From the NCBI RefSeq assembly GCF_900046455.1, contig NZ_FCOT01000011.1:372001-436000 (forward strand): 64,000 bases of DNA, given 5' to 3'. The notes below the pieces were generated by a model. That model did no database searches and was not told the DNA's origin. It worked only from the letters and a program-made list of their open reading frames with translations. Positions 59,895 to 64,000 of the stretch are shown in pieces. The position numbers were made by a program, and so were the translations under genes. The stretch's first letter is position 1. Each line of letters begins with the position of its first letter. The stretch is from Cellulomonas timonensis. GTDB taxonomy: Bacteria; Actinomycetota; Actinomycetes; Actinomycetales; Cellulomonadaceae.

Positions 59895-60689
59895 TCACGG
59901 CTCGGCGGGCACGGGCTCCCCTGCGGGCGCGGCGCCCTCGGCCGGATCCGCCGCCGGGGGCGTGCACGTCGGCGGGGGCCCGGCTGCGGCGTCCTCACGG
60001 GCGCCGCCTTGCGCCGCGCGGGCGCTCACGGCGGCCTCCCGCGCCGCGCCGTCCGCCGCCGCGCGCTCGCCCTCGGCGGCGCGGGCCTCGACGGCGGCCG
60101 CGCGGGCCGACGACTCCCCGGTGGACGCCGACGTGTCGGCGGCATCCTCCCCGCGTGGCGCCGCCGCGCCCTCCTTCGCGCGGACCGCCTGCTCGCGGGC
60201 CTTGACCTTCGCCTCACCGGCGGTCAGCGCCGCCTGGCGCTCCTCGGCCTCCTGCCGGCCAGCCGTCAGCGCCTCCTCGCCCGCGCTCACCGCCGCCTCG
60301 CGGGCTGTGAGCGCCTCCTCGCGGCCGGCGGACGCCTGCTGCTGGCCCTCGAGCTCGACGACCTTCGCCTGCAGCGTCTCCGCTGCCTCCTCGGTGGCCC
60401 GCAGATCTGCCCGGAAGCCCTCGGACGCGCCCACCGCCTCATCGCGCTCATGCGCGAGTTGCTGGACCTGCTCCGCCAGCGCCCGGTACACCGGCGTCCT
60501 GGTCACCCGGAGCGTCGCCGCCGACAACCCGGCGAGCAGCCCCACCGCCAGGCCCGCCACCAGGCAGGCGATGAGAATCGGCCGGTCGTACAACGCGCGT
60601 CTGCGGGCAGTGCCCCCGTGCGGCCCCGGCGGGGGAGCCGTCCCCCCGGCTCCCGTGTGCTCATGCTGCGTCCGCGCGTCGTCCACCAT
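59895..60689 (-). CDS. Single-pass membrane protein with long coiled coil
   Basis: The 264-residue protein has a short Pro/Gly-rich cytoplasmic start and one transmembrane segment (about 38-60, ILIACLVAGLAVGLLAGLSAA). A heptad-like helix of about 130 residues follows, rich in Ala, Glu and Arg (ALAEQVQQLAHERDEAVGASE onwards), with repeated EALTAREAAV-type units. It ends in a low-complexity Ala/Pro tail. The coiled coil would lie outside the membrane. No enzymatic motif is visible; a structural or spacer role at the envelope is likely. Confidence 0.65.
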   Translation of the reverse strand: MVDDARTQHEHTGAGGTAPPPGPHGGTARRRALYDRPILIACLVAGLAVGLLAGLSAATLRVTRTPVYRALAEQVQQLAHERDEAVGASEGFRADLRATEEAAETLQAKVVELEGQQQASAGREEALTAREAAVSAGEEALTAGRQEAEERQAALTAGEAKVKAREQAVRAKEGAAAPRGEDAADTSASTGESSARAAAVEARAAEGERAAADGAAREAAVSARAAQGGAREDAAAGPPPTCTPPAADPAEGAAPAGEPVPAEP

Positions 60690-60754
60690 GGCTGCCCCCA
60701 GCCGATCGGGTCTGCCTCCACGGTACGTCGGTGGCAGGCCCGCGCGCGGGGTGG

Positions 60755-62977
60755 TCAGTCGCGGGGGCGGACCCGGTCGAGCAGGAGCTGGGCGATGTCG
60801 ACGACCTCGGGCACCCCGATGGGCGGGGTTGAGACGTCGCCGCTCGCGGCGGGCTGGGCGGCGACGCCGTCGGAGAGCATGACGGTGCAGAACGGGCACG
60901 CGGTGGCGATCACGTCGGCGCCTGTGGCAACGGCCTCGGCGGCGCGGTTGGTGCTGATGCGCGTGCCGATGGACTCCTCCATCCACATGCGGGCGCCACC
61001 GGCGCCGCAGCAGAAGGAGTTCTCCCGGTTGCGGGGCATCTCGGCGAGCTCGACGCCAGGCAGGGCGCCCAGCAGCTCGCGCGGCGGGGAGTAGATCTTG
61101 TTGTGGCGGCCCAGGTAGCAGGGGTCGTGGTAGGTGACGCGTTGGCCGTCGGCCGGGGTGCCGGGCTGCGGGTCGGTGGGGGTCAGGCGGCCTTCGGCGA
61201 CGAGCCGGTTGAGCAGCTCGGTGTGGTGCACCACGTCGTAGCGGCCGCCGAGCTGCGGGTACTCGCGGCTGATGGTGTTGAAGCAGTGGGCGCAGGTGAC
61301 GACGATGGCCTGCGCGCCGACCTCGTTGAGGGTCTCGACGTTCGCGGAGGCGAGCATCTGGAACAGCACCTCGTTGCCGGCGCGGCGGGCGGGGTCGCCG
61401 GTGCAGGACTCGCCATCGCCCAGCACGGCGAACGAGACGCCGGCGGTGTGCAGCAGCTCGGCGACGGCGCGGGTGGTGCGCTTGGCGCGGTCCTCGTAGG
61501 CGCCGGCGCAGCCCACCCAGAACAGGTAGTCGACATCCGCTGCGGAGTCGACGTCGGCGCCGACCACTGGCACGTCGAACGGCAGGCCCTTGGCCCAGTC
61601 GAGCCGTGCCCGGGCGGGCAGCCCCCACGGGTTGCCCTGCCGCTCGAGCTTGGTGAACGTGCCGCCCAGCTCCTTGGGGAACGCCGACTCCATGAGCACC
61701 TGGTAGCGGCGCACGTCCACGATCGCGTCGACGTGCTCGATGTCCACCGGGCACTGCTGGACGCAGGCGCCGCACGTGGTGCAGGCCCACAGCGCGTCCG
61801 CGTCGAGCACGCCCGTGCCGATCAGGTCGAGGCCCGCGTGCGCGTCGGCCTCGGCGGTCGCGGTGACGCCGCCCTCGGTGCCCGCGTCGCCCGACGCGCG
61901 GGCCGCCCGGAGATACGGGGCGGTGGCGGCGGCGTGGTCCCGGAGCTCGAGGACCACGCGCTTGGGGGAGAGCGGCTTGCCGGTGGCCCACGCGGGGCAC
62001 TGCTCCTGGCAGCGGCCGCACTCGGTGCAGCTCGCGAAGTCGAGCAGGCCCTTCCAGGTGAAGTCCTCGATGGCGCCCACCCCCAGGCGGGCGTCGTCGG
62101 GCAGATCCTCGATGGCGCCCAGGTCCAGCGGCGCGCCGCCCACCTGGATGGGCTGCAACGGGCCGAGTGAGGGGGCGCCGTCGGGGTGGCGGCGCGCGTA
62201 GATGTTCACGACGGCGAGGAACCGGTGCCAGGCGACGCCCATGGTGGGCTGGAGGCCGACGACGACGAACCAGGCCATCGACATGAGGATCTTCGCCGTC
62301 GCGGTGACGATCACTGCCGTCTCGAGCGTCGCCGTGGGCAGGTCCGCCAGGGCGGCGCCGTACCAGGAGGTGAGCGGGAAGTGCCACGCGCCGGCCAGGT
62401 GGGCGGTGGCAGCGTCCTGGGCGAGCAGGGCGTACTCGAGGCCGCGCAGCGTCAGCACGGCCAGCACCACCACCAGCACTGTGGCCTCGACGAAGTACGC
62501 CTGCGCCTCGTTCGACCCGAAGAACCGTGAGCGGCGCTGCTCGTCCTCGGGCGCGGAGGCGCGGGGCTGGCGGCGCAGGCGGATGCCGATGAGCGCGAGG
62601 ATGCCGAGCAGCGACGCCCAGGCGATGCCCTCGGTGAGCCATTCCCACGGCGGCAGGTGCCCGATCAGGGGGAGGGCGTAGCGCTGGTCGACCACCTGCG
62701 CGTAGCCAGTCACGAGTGTGAAGAACAGCACAGGGAACGAGACCATCACCGCCCAGTGCGCGGCGCGCACCACCGGGCGGCCTTGGAACCGGTCGTGGCT
62801 GAGGGCCTCGTCGAGGACGATGCGCAGCCGAGGGCCCACCGGGCGCCAGCGCTCGGGGGCCGGTCCGCCGATCCGCACGGTGCGGATAATGGCGATCAGG
62901 CCCCGCGCGAACACGGCCGTGCCCAGCACGGACGCGAGGACCACGAGGACGAGGCAGGCGGTCTCCAGGGTGGTCAC
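60755..62977 (-). CDS. Membrane-bound (Fe-S) oxidoreductase, HdrD/GlpC-like
   Basis: The 740-residue protein has an N-terminal membrane part with about five helices, including a His pattern like NarI-type heme b subunits. Two 4Fe-4S motifs follow, [12 protein letters not shown] and [12 protein letters not shown] (about 315-420). Two CCG domains come last ([30 protein letters not shown]). This layout occurs in actinobacterial heterodisulfide-reductase-like proteins that pass electrons from a dehydrogenase to quinone. The electron donor is not encoded nearby. The gene is divergent from the Mrp antiporter operon. Confidence 0.88.
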   Translation of the reverse strand: MTTLETACLVLVVLASVLGTAVFARGLIAIIRTVRIGGPAPERWRPVGPRLRIVLDEALSHDRFQGRPVVRAAHWAVMVSFPVLFFTLVTGYAQVVDQRYALPLIGHLPPWEWLTEGIAWASLLGILALIGIRLRRQPRASAPEDEQRRSRFFGSNEAQAYFVEATVLVVVLAVLTLRGLEYALLAQDAATAHLAGAWHFPLTSWYGAALADLPTATLETAVIVTATAKILMSMAWFVVVGLQPTMGVAWHRFLAVVNIYARRHPDGAPSLGPLQPIQVGGAPLDLGAIEDLPDDARLGVGAIEDFTWKGLLDFASCTECGRCQEQCPAWATGKPLSPKRVVLELRDHAAATAPYLRAARASGDAGTEGGVTATAEADAHAGLDLIGTGVLDADALWACTTCGACVQQCPVDIEHVDAIVDVRRYQVLMESAFPKELGGTFTKLERQGNPWGLPARARLDWAKGLPFDVPVVGADVDSAADVDYLFWVGCAGAYEDRAKRTTRAVAELLHTAGVSFAVLGDGESCTGDPARRAGNEVLFQMLASANVETLNEVGAQAIVVTCAHCFNTISREYPQLGGRYDVVHHTELLNRLVAEGRLTPTDPQPGTPADGQRVTYHDPCYLGRHNKIYSPPRELLGALPGVELAEMPRNRENSFCCGAGGARMWMEESIGTRISTNRAAEAVATGADVIATACPFCTVMLSDGVAAQPAASGDVSTPPIGVPEVVDIAQLLLDRVRPRD

Positions 62978-63101
62978 ACGGTCACGCTAGCGGGTCGGGC
63001 TGGAGCCGCGGGACTGACGCCCGACAGTGCCCGCGGCGTCGCCGTCAGCGCGCGTTCGGGCCGGTCGGGCGGCTGATCACGAGACCGGGGCACCCATCCT
63101 C

Positions 63102-63217
63102 GGTTGGTAGGCTCCACATCAATCCAGTCACGCACCGTGGTCGGCGCAATGTCGTTGCGCGTGCTTGTTGCCTGCACCAACCACAAGTCCAGACGCTTGC
63201 CGTGCCCTCTCGAGGGC
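63102..63217 (+). promoter_or_regulatory. Structured 5' leader of the Mrp antiporter gene
   Basis: GGTTGGT (63102-63108) can pair with ACCAACC (63176-63182). This closes a region containing a perfect GCGCAA/TTGCGC hairpin (63144-63160), followed by the palindrome GCCCTCTCGAGGGC (63204-63217) before the gene at 63256. I recognise no known riboswitch class. A regulatory RNA role is inference. Confidence 0.3.
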
Positions 63218-63255
63218 GCTGACCGACGACCCGCCCACTACAGGACGGAGCGGAC

Positions 63256-64000
63256 GTGCTGACACTGCTCGCCGTGCACCTCATCGCAGCCCTTGCTGCG
63301 CCTGCGCTGGTGCGGGCACTCGGGCGCAAGGCATTCTGGGTGCTGGCGCTGGCCCCCGCATCCGTCGCCGTGTGGGCGCTGACGCTCACCGATCAGGTGA
63401 TGTCCGGTCACGGACCGGTCGAGGTCGTGCAGTGGATACCCGGCCTGGGCCTGGAGCTCGCGTTCCGGCTCGACACCCTCTCGTGGCTCATGTCGCTGCT
63501 CGTGGGCGGCATCGGCGCGCTGGTGCTCATCTACTGCTCCGCGTACTTCTCCGCCAGCGCCCGTGGGCTCGGCCGGTTCGCCGCCGTGCTGGTCGCGTTC
63601 GCCGGGGCGATGTACGGCCTGGTCACGGCAGACGACATGCTGCTGCTGTACGTGTTCTGGGAGCTCACGACAGTGCTGTCGTACCTGCTCATCGGGCACT
63701 ACAACGAGCGCAAGGCCAGCCGTCGCGCGGCGATGCAGGCCATCGTCATCACCACCGCCGGCGGCTTGGCGATGCTGATCGGCATCATCCTGCTGGGCTC
63801 GGCGGCGGGCACGTACCGGATCTCCGCGATCATCGCCGACCCCCCGCTCGGCGGCGCCGCGGTGACCGTCGCGGTCGCGTGCCTGCTCGTGGGCGCCGTG
63901 AGCAAGTCCGCGCTGATCCCCTTCCACTTCTGGCTGCCGGCGGCGATGGCCGCGCCCACCCCTGTCAGCGCCTACCTGCACGCCGCCGCGATGGTCAAAG
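63256..64000 (+). CDS. mnhA: Na+/H+ antiporter subunit A (MnhA/MrpA), 3' truncated by window edge
   Basis: The frame is open to the window end, giving 248 residues of a protein that is usually 750-1000. It starts at a GTG with GGACGGAG upstream. The sequence resembles NuoL/MrpA: FRLDTLSWLMSLLVGGIGALVLIYCSAYF, LLLYVFWELTTVLSYLLIGHY and SKSALIPFHFWLPAAMAAPTPVSAYLHAAAMVK. The last contains the conserved Lys and the quinone-oxidoreductase-like proton channel motif. Mrp complexes exchange Na+ for H+ and need six or seven subunits, which should follow downstream. Confidence 0.92.
   Translation, partial: MLTLLAVHLIAALAAPALVRALGRKAFWVLALAPASVAVWALTLTDQVMSGHGPVEVVQWIPGLGLELAFRLDTLSWLMSLLVGGIGALVLIYCSAYFSASARGLGRFAAVLVAFAGAMYGLVTADDMLLLYVFWELTTVLSYLLIGHYNERKASRRAAMQAIVITTAGGLAMLIGIILLGSAAGTYRISAIIADPPLGGAAVTVAVACLLVGAVSKSALIPFHFWLPAAMAAPTPVSAYLHAAAMVK

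Overview
The window is chromosomal DNA from a high-GC actinobacterium, most probably Cellulomonas or a close relative. The best single clue is the GH94 enzyme at 55465-57966. It matches the cellobiose phosphorylase of Cellulomonas gilvus along its whole length, as far as I can recall that sequence. An AA10 cellulose/chitin monooxygenase, an LAXTG sortase signal, a bifunctional-type dCTP deaminase and many genes with a -10 box 6-7 nt before the start codon (leaderless style) fit the same assignment. I see no phage, transposon, CRISPR array or plasmid function. The gene order looks like ordinary chromosome with a few accessory cassettes.

Layout. 0-2.3 kb: end of a 2-oxoacid dehydrogenase E1 beta gene and its E2, whose frame is broken by a 203-bp duplication. 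2.4-4.2 kb: isochorismatase-fold hydrolase plus AmiS/UreI channel, behind a possible Cys-containing leader peptide. 4.2-9.5 kb: a thymidylate-kinase-like gene, then a copper cluster (His-rich membrane protein, YcnI, CopC, CopD-CtaG). 9.6-14.7 kb: two peptidase-like hydrolases, family 5 uracil-DNA glycosylase, a Sua5/YciO protein and a small membrane protein. 14.7-19.8 kb: AA10 monooxygenase with a damaged 3' end, an intracellular trypsin-fold protease with a separate small relative of its N-terminal domain, and an NHLRC2-like thioredoxin. 19.8-23.4 kb: GAF-GGDEF protein, heme oxygenase, GNAT, TetR. 23.4-29.8 kb: heme acquisition (HmuVUT, a surface protein, an HtaA-domain protein), with DtxR/IdeR-type iron boxes at both the heme oxygenase and the transporter promoters.

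30-37 kb: a GAF regulator, DinB, an unknown family shared with 58.7 kb, and a transglutaminase with an ATP-grasp/alpha-E fusion. 37-40.4 kb: arsenic island (ArsN-like GNAT, ArsR, ArsM, Acr3, ArsC). 40.4-44.7 kb: FUSC/MarR pair, membrane protein, LysR, a VapBC-type toxin-antitoxin pair and tRNA-Gly(CCC). 44.8-58 kb: a sugar region with mutarotase, a second GH94, GH31, a two-permease ABC importer with its binding protein, a LacI regulator and cellobiose phosphorylase. 58-64 kb: dCTP deaminase, the second unknown-family paralogue, a coiled-coil membrane protein, an Fe-S oxidoreductase, and the start of a Mrp-type Na+/H+ antiporter subunit A.

How they work together. The sugar region reads as import of oligosaccharides by a binding protein and two permeases, using an ATPase encoded elsewhere, followed by intracellular phosphorolysis (GH94) and hydrolysis (GH31), with mutarotation of the products. 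Two operator types are visible: a GTTTACCGGTAAAC palindrome at the importer, and CebR-like GCGCTCCCA boxes before both GH94 genes. The iron region couples heme capture at the surface to uptake and to heme oxygenase. Three genes (E2, AA10, HtaA) are broken exactly in GC-rich Pro/Ala linkers. This pattern suggests sequence or assembly error, or unstable linkers, rather than independent gene decay.
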